Of a stretch of DNA of 64,000 nt, positions 10,207-22,722 are shown in pieces. Location of the stretch: the NCBI GenBank assembly GCA_001692895.1, contig KV748176.1, forward strand, positions 1,674,001 to 1,738,000, read 5' to 3'. Each line of letters opens with the position of its first letter. Within the stretch, counting starts at the first letter, position 1. The position numbers were made by a program, and so were the translations under genes. Source of the DNA: Cenococcum geophilum 1.58 (Eukaryota; Ascomycota; Dothideomycetes; Gloniales; Gloniaceae). The notes under the pieces are model-generated. The model was not told the DNA's origin. It ran no database searches and worked only from the letters and a program-made list of their open reading frames with translations.

Positions 10207-12460
10207 ATGTTTGGCGTCATAAAGATCGTAGGCATATTTTTCGCACTCCAGGCTCGGACCGCACCACTCTTCGGTGGTCAGACCGTTCTCTTTTCCAATC
10301 ACTTCGGCCTAGGTGGTGAAAATGCTACCTACGACTACGTAATTATTGGCGGCGGTACGGCAGGCCTGACACTTGCGACTCGCCTTGCTGAAGATGAGTC
10401 AATAAGCGTTGCCATCGTGGAAGCTGGCGACTTCTACGAGAAAGATCATGGAAATCGGTAAGAGCTTACGGCACGTCGGATTGCTTCTCTAACCTGTATT
10501 CCTAGCTCCGTCGTGCCCGGATACTGGGTCGGTTCTGATGTAGGAACCGATGCTTCACTCGTTCACACGGCGCCACTTGTTGACTGGGCCTACTTGACTA
10601 CGCCACAAACAGCTCTGGGGAACACCGTATATCATTACCCGCGTGGGAGGTGCCTTGGCGGAACGTATGTCGGCCTACCCCTATTTTCAGTATAGTAACA
10701 TAATAGTTCTTATACAGGTCAGCACGCAATGCTATGGTCTATCAACGCGGAACGGCAGGATCATATGACCAATGGGCTTCTGCCGTCGGTGACGATAGCT
10801 ATAAGTTCCAATCATTTCTCCCATATTTTCGGAAGAGTGCTCATTACACTGCTCCAAACGTACAAATCCGAGCTGCGAATGCCTCCGTCCCATCACCGAA
10901 TTCGACAGCTTATATAGCTACCGGTGGACCTTTAGAGGTCTCACATGCAAATTGGGCTATGCCTTTCAGCTCTTGGGCTTTGCCCGCTCTTGCCGAAGTA
11001 GGCATTTCAGCACTCTCTGACCTCAATAGTGGAAACCTGCTAGGTGTTCAATATTCAGCCACCTCTATAAAACCAGATGACCAGACTCGGAGTTCGAGCG
11101 AATCGAGCTTTCTTCAGGCGGCTTTTGGAAGCAACAGAACGAATCTGAAAGTATATACCCAGACTATGGTCAAGCAGATTCTCTTTAATGGAAACAAGAC
11201 CGCCACCGGTATTCGCGCCAGTTCTTATGGATCAGAGTATATAATATCTGCAAACAATGAAGTAATCCTCTCAGGAGGCGCAGTAAGTACATGATACCCA
11301 GCATTCTTGACGACTACTAAGGTTACAGTTCGGTTCTCCGCAAATTCTCATGGTATCAGGCGTAGGCCCAAAGGAAGAGCTAAGCAAATACGATATTCCT
11401 GTTCTTGCTGATAGGCCTGGGGTTGGTAAGGGCATGTGGGTATGCGATCTCCTTTTTCTCCGGCATCGTAACCAAAAGAAGATGAGACTAAGCTTTCTCC
11501 TAGGATCACGTGCTCTTCTCGATCACTTACCAGGTTGATGTAGTTACTCAAAGCCAGTTAACTGACCTTGTGTACAAGGCTCAAGCTGACGAGGAGTATA
11601 TAAAAAATGCGACTGGTATACTTACCAGCATGGCTGCAGATATGCTGGGTACACTTTATTTCACTTGGCCCTGCATTCATCTACTGACAAAAATTCACAG
11701 CGTTCGAAAAACTCCCCGAGACGTACCGCGCCAATCTCAGCTCCGCAAGCAAAAAGGATCTTGGTGACTTTGCTTCAGACTGGCCGGAAGTGGAATACGT
11801 CGTAAGCAGTACAGCTTATTCAGATGCTCTCCCAGGCAAAAACTATGCATCTACTTCCGCCGGTATAGTTGCCCCACTCTCGCGTGGCACCGTCACCATA
11901 CAATCAAACGATACAGCAGTCCAGCCCCTCATTGACCCAGGCTGGTTCACCAATTCTACTGACATCGAAGTTGCCGTACAAGCTTTCAAGCGGATGAGAG
12001 AAATCTGGGCAGCGAAGGCCATACAGGGTGTGTTGCTCTCCGGCGAACTTGACCCAGGGCCAAGCGTACAAACAGACGAGGAGATTAAAGAATACATTTT
12101 GAATACAACAAGGACCATTTATCACCCTGCATGTACCTGTAAGTTATCTCTTTTAGCAGTATCGGTTGTGGATTCCGTTTATCTGATCTATGCTAATTTA
12201 TTTCTTCAGGTAAAATGGGCAGGCGCAACGACACAATGGCTGTAGTGGACTCCAAGGCGAAAGTCATTGGCGTACAGGGTTTACGCGTAGTGGACGCAGC
12301 AGCATTCCCTCTGCTGCCTCCCGGCCATCCGCAGGCGACAATTTGTAAGTAAAAATTTGTAGCTACCTTTATTTTTAATATTGGTTTAGCTAACTGTAAT
12401 GCAGATGGATTAGCGGAGAAAATTGCGGATGATATATTAAAAGGGCATCAGAAGCGGTAG
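10207..12460 (+). CDS. Secreted GMC-family FAD oxidoreductase, eight exons, 619 aa
   Basis: Exons are 10207-10457, 10506-10664, 10718-11282, 11329-11439, 11504-11648, 11701-12138, 12210-12344 and 12405-12460. All introns are GT-AG, 46-71 bp, and the total closes as 620 codons including stop. The protein starts with a signal-peptide-like [16 protein letters not shown]. It then shows the FAD-binding [20 protein letters not shown], the first GMC signature [18 protein letters not shown], the second signature [15 protein letters not shown], and the C-terminal active-site region [10 protein letters not shown] with the second His in GHPQATIYGLAEKIA. Several NxT/S sites fit secretion. The family (aryl-alcohol oxidases, glucose oxidases, choline-type dehydrogenases, some secondary-metabolite enzymes) oxidises alcohols using FAD. 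The substrate cannot be read from sequence. An upstream in-frame ATG at 10168 would mask the signal peptide. The gene is intact although it lies about 250 bp from decayed repeat DNA; no biosynthetic cluster genes are adjacent in the window. Confidence 0.9.
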
Positions 12461-13825
12461 TAGCCTAGGGCGCCGATTAAGAGTTGCATGTTACGCTCTG
12501 TTCTCCCAGACGGTGATCTATTTGGACCAGCGTGGCGTAGATCTGAGGTCAAATCCACTCCAATGCTCCAGTCCAAATCCAATGCACCGTGCCTAGATAG
12601 GAATAATAGTTACCTATATAGGCTAGCCCGCCATTTTGGATTCAATTGGCGCGAGTGTTTGCGCCAGTCCAGGGTTGCAAATCATTCAATTCAATTCAAT
12701 TTAATTCAATTGACACCTCGAGTTGGTTGAATTGAAAACTTTGTAAGCGGAGGGCTTAATTAATTAAATTAATTGAACCAATATTGCAGCGGTTGCAACT
12801 AAATTCAACTGGTGTAGTACTTAGTAACTATTACGAGTCTTGGCATAGTATTGATGCAGGAGGATCTACCTAGATCGTTTTCTACCAGCGTTCCTTTCGC
12901 CCCTACTCTTAATATAGGCCTATCGCGAGTCTTAGTATAGTATCTTATAGTGGTAGTAGTGGTAGTAGTAGCAACGGTTATAGTAGAGGTCGTTTATAAT
13001 AGCATTTACAGTATATTTACAACGCCCTTACTATACGCTATCTATGGTAAACTAGCTGTCTATAATAGACTAGTTATAGTAAAATAGTTAGTTATAGTAG
13101 CTAGCGTTATAATAATATATCTTTAGGGGCTATATAGCTAGTAACACCTAGGCAATAATAGAATAACGGTAAAGGAGTAAAGGGAGGCAACGGTAGAGAC
13201 AAAAGGGAGGCGACTAAAGACTAGCTATTTACTAGGGTGGGTATAAATTACTAAACCCTCCCACTACCCCCCCTAAGACCTTTTAAGATACTTTAAAAGT
13301 AAATAGGCTAGGTAAAGGCGGAGTATATAAAACTAGCTAGAAGGATATACTTAGGCTTTCCCCTTTTTAGGGTTTTTTTTTCTAATATAAAAGGTAGCTA
13401 TCTATATAGACCTAGAAAAGGGACAGAATCGGGTAATAAATAGAATTAATAATAATATAATAGGTAGTAACGTAGAGTCCTACTATCTTTAATTATTATA
13501 TAGGCTAATTAGTATTTTCTCTTTTAGGGATAGGGAATTACTATAGTTTAGTTAAAGGTAGTAAGTGGAACTAATATTATTATAGATTACTACTTCGCAC
13601 ACAGTTCTATTTTATATATACTTTTTCTAAAAAAAAAATTAACTCTTTAATCCCTTAGCTATATAGCTTAAATTTTATATATAAATGGCTTTAATCTTAA
13701 CTAATATTATTTAAGTTAATTAGTTTCTATTTAAAAAATTTAATTATTAATTATTAATAATAAGTTATATAATGCTTTAATATAGGGCACTGCTAATTAT
13801 ATACTCCCTAACTATAATATATACT
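12461..13825. other. Transition from gene island to AT-rich RIP-mutated DNA
   Basis: The first 200 bp resemble normal intergenic DNA. A short (TCAAT)n-like tract runs at about 12684-12711, followed by an AATTAATT-rich tract to about 12770. From about 12800 the sequence becomes TA-rich with almost no long open frames. It contains a GGTAGTAGT-type microsatellite (about 12950-12975). I recognise no gene or element in 12800-13825; it is probably older repeat DNA into which element F inserted. Confidence 0.5.
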
Positions 13826-14042
13826 TATAAGGGGACTTTATAAACAGGGAGCTATAAGGCACGATTATAGGAATAGAATAGATTAGTAAGAGAGACGAAT
13901 CCCTAAGGAGGTAAGGCCTCTGGGATTGTAGAGACTATATACTATAGGTACATACCTCTAGTATATAACCGGCGACTATCTAAGGGGCGTTTAGGGGTTA
14001 TTTTAAGGGCAACTTAAGGTGTCCGTAATAATATCCCTTATA
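13826..14042 (-). repeat. Left (3') LTR of element F
   Basis: 217 bp, matching 60327-60543 over its whole length with transition differences. The inner edge is followed by the polypurine tract of a minus-strand element. Confidence 0.88.
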
Positions 14043-14460
14043 TTACCCCCTCCCTTCTTACGGTTAGCCCCCAATCGCTATTACCTTGCGGTAGGGAGAT
14101 TATAAGGGCTTATCCTAGAAGTGGTTCGGAAAGATATTAAAGAGACGTTAGTATACCACTATATATTATCTATCTATCTAACCCCTACTTTAAACTCCTA
14201 AAAAACCTTAATAAGGAAAAAATATAACTAGAGAAAAAACGTAAGAATTACTAGAAGACCTATTAGAAGCCTACTAAAAGTATACTAGTAACTACTTAAG
14301 CTAATATAGGGATTTTTATATAACTCTACTTCTAAGCCTTTATACCGGTCTATAATTAATTATAAGTATTATAGGCAATTTAGTGTTCTAGTATAGTTCC
14401 GTAGAACTTTTTAGTATAGAATTTAATATATAGAGCCTTAGCTTGCTATTGTCTTTAACT

Positions 14461-14565
14461 ATAGACATATCTATGTGGCTAAGCGAGCACTGCAGCAGCA
14501 CCCCTGCATCTTAGCAACACCAACATTATCAACATTCACAAAATTGAGCCTTGCTTGCTTGCTTT
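14461..14565 (+). repeat. Ngaro split direct repeat A1
   Basis: About 105 bp, matching A2 (18874-18978). A1 keeps C or G at nearly every position where A2 has T or A, for example GCACTGCAG against GTACTATAG. Confidence 0.82.
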
Positions 14566-14749
14566 TCATATTAGTCTCATTTAAGAGCTAATGCCTTATT
14601 TACTCAATTTCTAATAATTAATTGTTGCTATTAATAACTTAACGACCTATACGCTCGTCTAAACCTTCGCGAATTGTTTATAAAAACCTTAAAAACTTAA
14701 CTAACGACGACACACTCGACGAGCTAAACTCCTTAAAGGTTACCTACTA

Positions 14750-15830
14750 GTCTCCCTCACCTTCCCCTATACCTTTAGGCGATACGCCGGCATTACAGTC
14801 TTTATCCTCTATAATGGCGCCTCTCTCCGCGGCTTAATATAAGACTTTAGCTGCTAAAAAAGCTAAAGAATAGCTTTAGTAACTATATAAGGAGGACCTA
14901 AGGATTAGAAGAGCTTAGGTAAAGGAGGTTAAGGACTAGGCAACCGACTGGAAAATAAGACTCCTTTAGGAATAGGAGGACCGTACCAAAATGCTACGCG
15001 TTTAAAAAGAATAGGAAGATTAGGTGACTAAACTCTATATATTAAGCCTTGCTACGGTAATAGCGAGATTAGTTACGGCAGTGTTATCCTTAACCCTAAT
15101 TAATAAACCGGGTAAGTTACTCCTATTTATAGTTAATATCCTAAATACCCTTCTCCCTGGCGTTCTAAATAAAGAGATACTTAAGGTATTTTAGGGTACT
15201 TTCTTGCCTAATAACCTCTCTCGCCTTTAGATACACTAGCTCTAGTCTAAGCCTTAGAATAATATTCTTATTGTTAATAGCGTCCTTTCTATAAGACTAA
15301 AAGAAGGGATAATAAAGGACTACCCGTCCGTTAAAGTGTGGGTAGAGGGCTTCCTTAACTATATAATAATTTTAATCGTTATATATAAGAATCTTTTGGT
15401 AGATCTTATTCCCTAAATACTTGCCTTCTATAATTAAGTTATCTAGCTATCTACCACCTACTAAATTACTCCCTTAATAACTATGGCCTTGGAGTACCAC
15501 TTTATAGTTATTTAAAAGAACTAGTTAGAGCTAGCTAACTAAAAGATCTCTAATAACTTCCTAGATATCTATTATAATCCCAGTACTTATAAATCCGTAT
15601 CTATCTTAAAACGCGTATAAGTAAGTACTAATATCTTAAGGACCTGTTATAGCTTTAATAGAGGGAAGTATAACCTAGGTAAGAATTATAAGTTCCTATA
15701 TACCTATAGCAAGTGCGGTGGCCTATATGCTACGAGGAATTATAAGTAGTAATTACTAGAGGAAAGTATTAATAAGGAAAAGAAAGAGGAGAAAGAGAAT
15801 TTTATTAAGCTATACCTATACTCCGCTAAA
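14750..15830 (+). pseudogene. Gag-like ORF of the Ngaro element (dead)
   Basis: A degenerate frame with many stops. Near 15640-15750 it reads as a Cys/His zinc-finger region (pattern C-SFNRGK-NLGKN-KFL then SKCGGL-ATRN). Several expected Cys and His positions have become Tyr, as G-to-A and C-to-T changes would do. It precedes the reverse transcriptase as in other YR retroelements. Limits are approximate. Confidence 0.6.
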
Positions 15831-15879
15831 ACCATGCTTTACCCTTATAGTATAGGTAGGCCGAATACTATACTATTAT

Positions 15880-17450
15880 TTCCAGTTTTCCTGCCCTCCT
15901 CTTCTCTATAGGACTCTCCCTCCCCCTTAATTATTTAAGCGTGGGGGCGTTATCTATCCCTGTACCCCAGCAACCTCTAACGTAACATTATTGGTATCTT
16001 AAAGTTTAGATACCAGATTAGGGTAGACCTAAAAATTAAGCTCCTCTCCTAAAAGAACTAAGCCTTAATAGCCGCAAATACAGTCCTAATCTTAGAGAAG
16101 ATTAGCGCCGATTTAGATATAGGTAGGATTATAATAGCAACATCTCCCGTTATATCCTTGCCGCTAGGTTTAGTACCTAAAGCGGATAGGGGATGGCGCC
16201 GTATTTATAACTTAACCTTACTATCTAGCCGATCTGTTAACGACTTAATCCCTATAGCATTTGCTATACTATAATATTTAACAGTTAATTAGGTTCTCTA
16301 ACACGTTATATATATAGGCCGTAGTTGCATAATTATTAAGAGGGACATTAAGGACGCCTTTTAGAATATCCCACTTTCTATTAAAGCTTAACGCCTTATA
16401 GGGTTCTCCTAAAAGGGTATAGTATATTTTAAACGTTGCCTCTTATTTGGCCTTTAAACTGCACCCTTTTTATTTAATCTTTTTATAAAGGGATTCTACT
16501 GGATACTTATCTAACATATCCCAAACGCCGCCTTAAAGCACTATCTAGATAACTTTATCTTTATACTCTTTAACGCTTCTATTTTCCCTTAATTGCTTAG
16601 TGTATATAACTAATTAAGCGATAAATTAGGTATCCCATGAAACGAATTAAAGAATATTAAAGGCACTACGGCTAAAGTCCTAGGTTATATTATAGATACT
16701 CTAAAGTCTAAGCTGCGTCTTTCTCCTTTAAAATAGGCTACTATAATTAAGGAGATTAATAAAGCGTTAAGTGGTAGATCCCTAACGCTAGTTTAGAGTT
16801 AAAAACTAGCTAGTAGACTTGCTTAGAGCGCCTAGGTAATTAGGCTTAGGCGTTTATACAACCGCTCTATCTAGGAGTTTATCTCCACTTTTATAAAGGT
16901 AAGTAGTTATTCTTACTAATAGCTAACAACTAAACTTCGCTAAGACTTATTATGGTAAAGGGATGCTCTTACCCTTTTAAATAGTATCCTCTTCTTTAAC
17001 GATACAGATTAAAAATAATTCTATCTCTTCTTAGACGTATCCGGGATTCTTAGTTATAGGGCCTTCTTCTTTTTTAAGAATTCTTAAGGGATAATATGGC
17101 CGCCCTATTCGGTATCTTTACCCTAAGATAATTCTTTAAGCTGCTACCCTAATGTAGAACACCGCCTTGCCCTAATTAATAAGTGGGAGGTCTAAGCGAT
17201 TACGACCTTGTTTTAGCTCTGGGCAACGCAGTAGGAGTATAGCTTAGTCTATATCTATACAGATAACATAGTAGCACTTTTAGGATTCTAGAATATAGTG
17301 GTAAAAGGATTAGGTAATTACCCGCTCCGTAAAATCCTCTAACTAGCTGCAGCCTATAATATTACGCTTTATGCGGAGTAGGTTTCCTCTGCAGAAAATA
17401 GGCTAGCTAATACTCTATCTTATTTTAATCGCGATAGGGTGTTATTACTA
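15880..17450 (+). pseudogene. Reverse transcriptase / RNase H of the Ngaro element (dead)
   Basis: Recognisable stretches, with stops, are PKADRGWRRIYNL (about 16180-16220), IIIKRDIKDAFRNIPL (about 16330-16380), TAPFLFNLF (about 16455-16480) and the catalytic region HYLDNFIF at 16539-16562. In that region the second Asp of the YxDD box is Asn. RNase-H-like sequence (YTDNIVALLGF, then NRLANTLSYFNRD) follows to about 17450. The type matches the RT of DIRS/Ngaro elements rather than Gypsy or Copia. Confidence 0.78.
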
Positions 17451-17559
17451 TACCTATATTAGGATACTTCTAATTTACTATTACTATACGCTTCTTTATT
17501 ATATTTAATCTAACGCCAAAATAGAAGACCTGGTCCCTCTTAAAGACCCCCTACCTAAT

Positions 17560-18480
17560 TTTTAGATTAAGGTAAAAGCCCCCTTAGAATGCTTCGGCCA
17601 ACTATTATAGCATAGCCTCTCTAATAGAACGAGAGATTTATACCATCCCGCAATTAAGAATTAAGAGGGCTACTGCGACCTTTATAGAGCGGTAAAGTAC
17701 CTAACGCCCCTCTACTACCTAGGAGAATAGATTACCTAATAGATCTTTAATAATACTAGTCTAGGAATAAGCCGTATTAAGCCTACTATAGTTAGAGCCT
17801 ATGTCTCCGCAATTTAATCCCACTATATTAACGCTAATTATAACACCTCTATCTTTAATAATCCTATTATTAAGAGGATCCTAGATGGTGTAATATTTAT
17901 AAATCCCTTTACTATAGCTGAAAGATTGCCAATTACTAAAGACATCCTCGCCTAATTGGTTACCCTAAATACCTAATTTATTAAGAATCTTAACTTTAAT
18001 GCCGCCGTTACTACGGCCTTTATGGGATTTCTTTATCTAGGCGAGATTACCTACACTAAGGCTTAGAAAAATAGCTACGCCTTCTCTACTATAAAATATA
18101 CTAGAAACGATATAACGCTGGCAGAGGACTATATAATATTATATCTAAAGCGTAGTAAAACGGACGTTAATTACCAAAGAGTTTTAATTAAAATTGCTAC
18201 TTTAGGGCAACTTAAATGCGCAGTTTGAGCTATAAAATACCTATTTAAAAATAACCCCCAACCTAGAAACGCCCCTCTCTTTTACTTTAAGAGATCGGCC
18301 TTTATAAGCTACGCGGTTAGAAATAAGCTAAAGTATAAAGTTGCCGCTCTTGGCCTTTACTCTAAGCTCTATAACGGACACTTATTTTAGAAAGGTGCTG
18401 CTTAATACGCTTAAGATAACGGTTTNATNGACGGCTAAATATAGTAACTNGGCNNGTNGTCCTNANAAGCGTTCTAGCTT
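17560..18480 (+). pseudogene. Tyrosine recombinase of the Ngaro element (dead)
   Basis: A nearly continuous frame reading TIVRAYVSAI, NNPIIKRILDGV, FNAAVTTAFMGFLYLGEIT (the Arg-containing box 1 region, with Arg replaced by Tyr at the usual LRLGE position), YIILYLKRSKTDV, RNAPLFYF and LYNGHLF-KGAA, near the box 2 H-x-x-R region. The last 50 bases include ten ambiguous bases (18426-18466), just where the catalytic Tyr should follow. The recombinase would integrate a circular DNA intermediate. Box 1 Arg loss and stops make it inactive. Confidence 0.78.
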
Positions 18481-18728
18481 TACTGTTTATTATCCCTAAA
18501 AGACCTATTTTGGCTAAGTGTAAACTTCTAACGTAAAACGCTAATACCGTTCTTATTATTACTCGCCCTAGATATAATAGGCGAAGGTATTTAGGTATAA
18601 CGGCATGTAGGAGTGCCTATTTTAGCACTTTAATACATTAACTTAAATCTCTCCTTTCCCCCCCTTTTTTATTTTTTATTTTTTCTTTCCCCTACTCTAC
18701 CTTATGTGGTATAGGCGCTACGCTTCTA

Positions 18729-18873
18729 GGTCTATAGGCATTACGTTTAGTTAAGGCAGGGCAATCCCCTATAAATGGCCTTGCGAATATACCCATTCTT
18801 AATTAATGCCTTTAAGCCCGTACCCACTAATTAGATTAATTAATCCTCTTCTCTGCAAGCGTATAAATAATAG
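18729..18873 (+). repeat. Ngaro split direct repeat B1
   Basis: About 145 bp, matching B2 (19058-19202). It includes TTGCGAATATACCCATTCTT, shared by both copies. Confidence 0.82.
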
Positions 18874-18978
18874 ATAGATATGTCTATATAGCTAAGCGAG
18901 TACTATAGCAGCACCCCTGTATCTTAGTAATACTAACATTATTAACATTTACAAAATTAAGCCTTGCTTGCTTACTTT
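18874..18978 (+). repeat. Ngaro split direct repeat A2
   Basis: Second copy of A1, directly abutting B1. It is more RIP-mutated than A1. Confidence 0.82.
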
Positions 18979-19057
18979 CCCTCCTACCCACACCTTTTTC
19001 TTTGGTTGCATATTTTGGGCTTTATAAATAGATACTGTAGCGATATGCTTGCGCACG

Positions 19058-19202
19058 GGTTTATAGGCATCACGTTTAGTTAAGGCAGGGCAATCCCCTG
19101 TAAATGGCCTTGCGAATATACCCATTCTTAATTAATGCCTTTAAGCCCGTACCTACTAATTAGATTAATTAATCCTCTTCTCCGCAAGCGTGTGAATAAT
19201 AG
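19058..19202 (+). repeat. Ngaro split direct repeat B2
   Basis: Second copy of B1, separated from A2 by about 79 bp. It ends the element; element F sequence resumes after it. Confidence 0.8.
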
Positions 19203-19648
19203 ACTAAGATATAGTCTATAATCCTTTTTTTATAATCCCCTGCGTTACTAACATATTACTCTTATATTTACCCTTAGGCTATTAGATATAGTTAAGGTAT
19301 TAATTAGTTAGTTAAAGAGACTTATCTCTTAAGATTTAGTGTATATACTTTTAAATCTAGTGGTCCTATACCGTATATTTGGCGTAGCTCTACTACCTAG
19401 CAAATAGGGACACTTTGTAATAGCAACTATAGCTATTATATAATTGTTAAGAACGTTTATAACGTTAATCTTTAATACTATAGTATTATTTTAGGTATAA
19501 TTTAATTTATATACGTCTTTAATTGACGTCTTAATTGCCTTCCCCCGGCTGTATAGTTAGTTTTTATAAGGCAGTAATAGTTAAATAACTTATACGCGTG
19601 TTTCCTTTCTTTTAAATAGCGCTATTATAATAGAGTTATATTGGTAAG

Positions 19649-19834
19649 TGTTACGGCACTAACCTGTCGCATACTGTTCCATACTATCTCGCACTATTTC
19701 CTACCGTTGGCTAGCCCACCACTAGCGCCTTGGTGGCTGGCCCTACTATTTATATATAATACTCCTTTCCACCTTCTTCCCCTCTTTATACTACAACGTA
19801 GTTATTTAGTCTACTTTATTGCAGCACTATAACA
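19649..19834 (+). repeat. 5' LTR of element A
   Basis: 186 bp; TG...CA ends; matches 35401-35586 and the LTRs of copy B. An open frame of 63 codons inside it is incidental. Confidence 0.9.
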
Positions 19835-22722
19835 GTTTATAGTATCCCTAATTACGCCCCATTACAATCTTAATTTTTTCCTAGTCTATTATCCCCGTTT
19901 TCCTAACGTAATTACGACCTAGCGCGACTAATAACACCACCCTACAGTCCTAGACAACTCCAGCACAGTCATAAACAATCTTAGTATAGTCTTAAATAAT
20001 CCTAGTATTATAGCCAGCCTTATAGATTTTAATTGCCTTACCTAGATCCCTTGAAATGGGCGACTATAATATAGATAATACCCTATTAGTAAACACACGC
20101 AAAGCGCTTGCCTGCCTCTTTAATACCTCCTATACCTATATTGCCTGGGCAATTAGAAATAGTCCTAAGTACCCTAAAAACCTTAATATAGTAGGAACCT
20201 TCTAGCACCTCTTTATATATATAACCTTTTTAACTAGCGTTAAGAGCGGTCTCTAAGCTGTCTATAATAAAGGCCAAACTATAAAGTCCTAACTTAAAGA
20301 AGCTTAGTATAGAATTAACTCCCTTAAGACGCTTAAACTATGTATATAATAATATAAATAGTAAGCTTTTATATATGCTGAGACCATATAAAGTCTAAGC
20401 TCTTAGATTACTATACTTACCTAAACTATTGCCAATAAGAACACCGCTATTAGCTCCCCTCTTCTAACTAAGTCTTATATAAAAAATTTGTAAAGTAAAA
20501 AATCTAACCCTATTTAATAGCAAGGGATTACTAACTAAAAAGTAAGAAAAATTTAAAATATGGGAAATAAAGATCTAAGGCGTTTTCTAAAGGGATATAA
20601 AGTACTTTAAGACCCTAATAGATAAAGTCTTCTATATATTAGATATGCTAATAAATAAGGCTTATAACTATATTAAGTATAGCCTTAATATACTACGCAT
20701 ATACCTAAACAACTTAAGTAAATAGACCTTCTTTAACTAAAAGTCTATGTTTATATACATAAGGAAGCACTATAAGACTATAGATATAACCTAAGCAGCT
20801 AAAAATAAGCTAGATACCTTAAGCTAGGGCAAGTGTAACTACTAGGCCTAGAAAGTAGAGCTTAATAAGTTAATAATTAAAGCGAATAAGACTAAGGAAT
20901 AAAAAGTAGATTTACTTAAGAAGAATATTTCCTCTAAGATAAAGGACCTAGCCCTTACCCTTAGCTATAAGATTAATAATGCTAACTATAAAGGCTGGAG
21001 TAAGTAGATAGATATATTTACTTATAACCTATAGAACTATACCTACTATACTAAGCTAAATACCGCTAAGCTAAGTACCGCTAGCGGCTATTAACCTATA
21101 TTATTATAGAATAACCTAATAAACCTTAACGCCGTTAAGTTTGGTAATGGTAGTAATAGTCTCCCTAATAACGTCTAAAGACATTATATAAATAACAGAC
21201 TCTATATAGCATATAGTTAACCTAGCTACTAAAAAAAATGCTTATAACCCTTAAAAGAACCTAAATCCCCTTTTAATACTACCGCGCTAACCCCCTCCTA
21301 GTTACGGCGGATTCTTTAATAAAGGGGATAGTAATTAAGATAGTAACTATAGATAAGGATATAGGTTTAGATATAGAGACCTACCCTTATAATTCTTTCC
21401 CCTAATATAGCCCTAGCTAATAGTCCCATACGCAAACTATAAATAAGTACTTTATACTACTACTAATTATAAGGCCGGCTATATTATTAATAAAGTACCC
21501 TTTAGCATATATATACCGTTAGAGACTAATATATTAGGATATACTAGTTAAGACCACAGCTACTAGCTAAGCCCTATAATTTAGCTATTAAAAGGCTAAC
21601 CCTTAGACTAAGTTACCTTTAAGGGTTAGAACTATATAGGAAGGAGGATAAAAGGATTAGATCTATACTACTAGATTAGTTAACCCTTATTTTAAGCTAG
21701 CTATTACTTAACCTTAAAATAGCAAATAGCGATAAAAATGCCATCCTTATTTAGACCTACCTCTCCTTACTATATAACCTACTCCTATAAGTTTTTATTA
21801 AAATAGTAAGCCTTATTAACACCGGTAGTATATCAGTAGCGTTTATAAATAAAGACTCGCTTATAAAAAAGCATAATTATAATAAAAAGACTCCTAGTCC
21901 TAAAACTACTCCGCCTTACCAATAGACTCCTATCTAGGTTTATTACCCACTATTTTATAATAATAATAATAATTAGCCACTATATAGAATCTATACTCTT
22001 CTATATGATAAAGTTATTACCCTTTATACTAGTAATTCTTAAAATACTCTAGCTTAGAAAGTATAACCTAAGGGCGGACTTCCCCGCTCTAGAGCTTAAG
22101 TTTAACTCTAATTACTACGCCTATAACTATCTTTTATAACATATTCCTAACTATAACTAAGTAGTACTACGCGGACGTATTACACGGCTAACGCTTAAAT
22201 ACCGTTAGCTAATAATAAAAGAAGTGCCTAATACTAGTAAGCTAATATACGTAGTAAATAAAGCAGAGATTTTAAAAGACTAGACTACTGCCCTACCCCT
22301 AAAAAAATAAATACTACTAAAACTATAAGTCCCCTATATACACCCGCTTAACCTAAGTTAGCTAATAAAACACCTAACTTTAAGTTACTTGCTATACGTA
22401 TATATAACCATATATATAATAGCTAAGGGCGTTATAACTAAACTAAAACCAGAGCAATTAAGACCTCCCCCCTATAACGCCTAACCTTATACCTATCTCC
22501 CGCACGTACTATATAGGGCCGCCGCCTTATTTCCGCCCCCCTAAGCTAACTAAGCCGTAGTGGCCTAGTTATAGTACTAGAGAACTAGATACGCCCTAAC
22601 CTAGATAATATTAGATACACTTATGCTATTAATTTTACCTAGTTCTATAAATAAAAAGGCGTAAAGGTAATAAGGATCTATATAGCGGAGCTAGTAGAGC
22701 TAGTTAAATAAGAAGAGCACTA

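Larger units (their letters stand above)
14461..19202 (+). mobile_element. Ngaro-type (DIRS-order) tyrosine-recombinase retrotransposon
   Basis: The element has the split direct repeat order A1 - coding - B1 - A2 - B2: A1 at about 14461-14565, B1 at about 18729-18873, A2 at about 18874-18978 and B2 at about 19058-19202. This layout, instead of LTRs, is characteristic of Ngaro-like elements. Coding relics on the plus strand occur in the order gag-like zinc finger, reverse transcriptase/RNase H, tyrosine recombinase. There is no integrase or aspartic protease. It sits inside element F and no target duplication is expected for this mechanism. The coding part is full of TAA/TAG where Gln or Trp codons are expected, as RIP produces. 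Confidence 0.85.
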
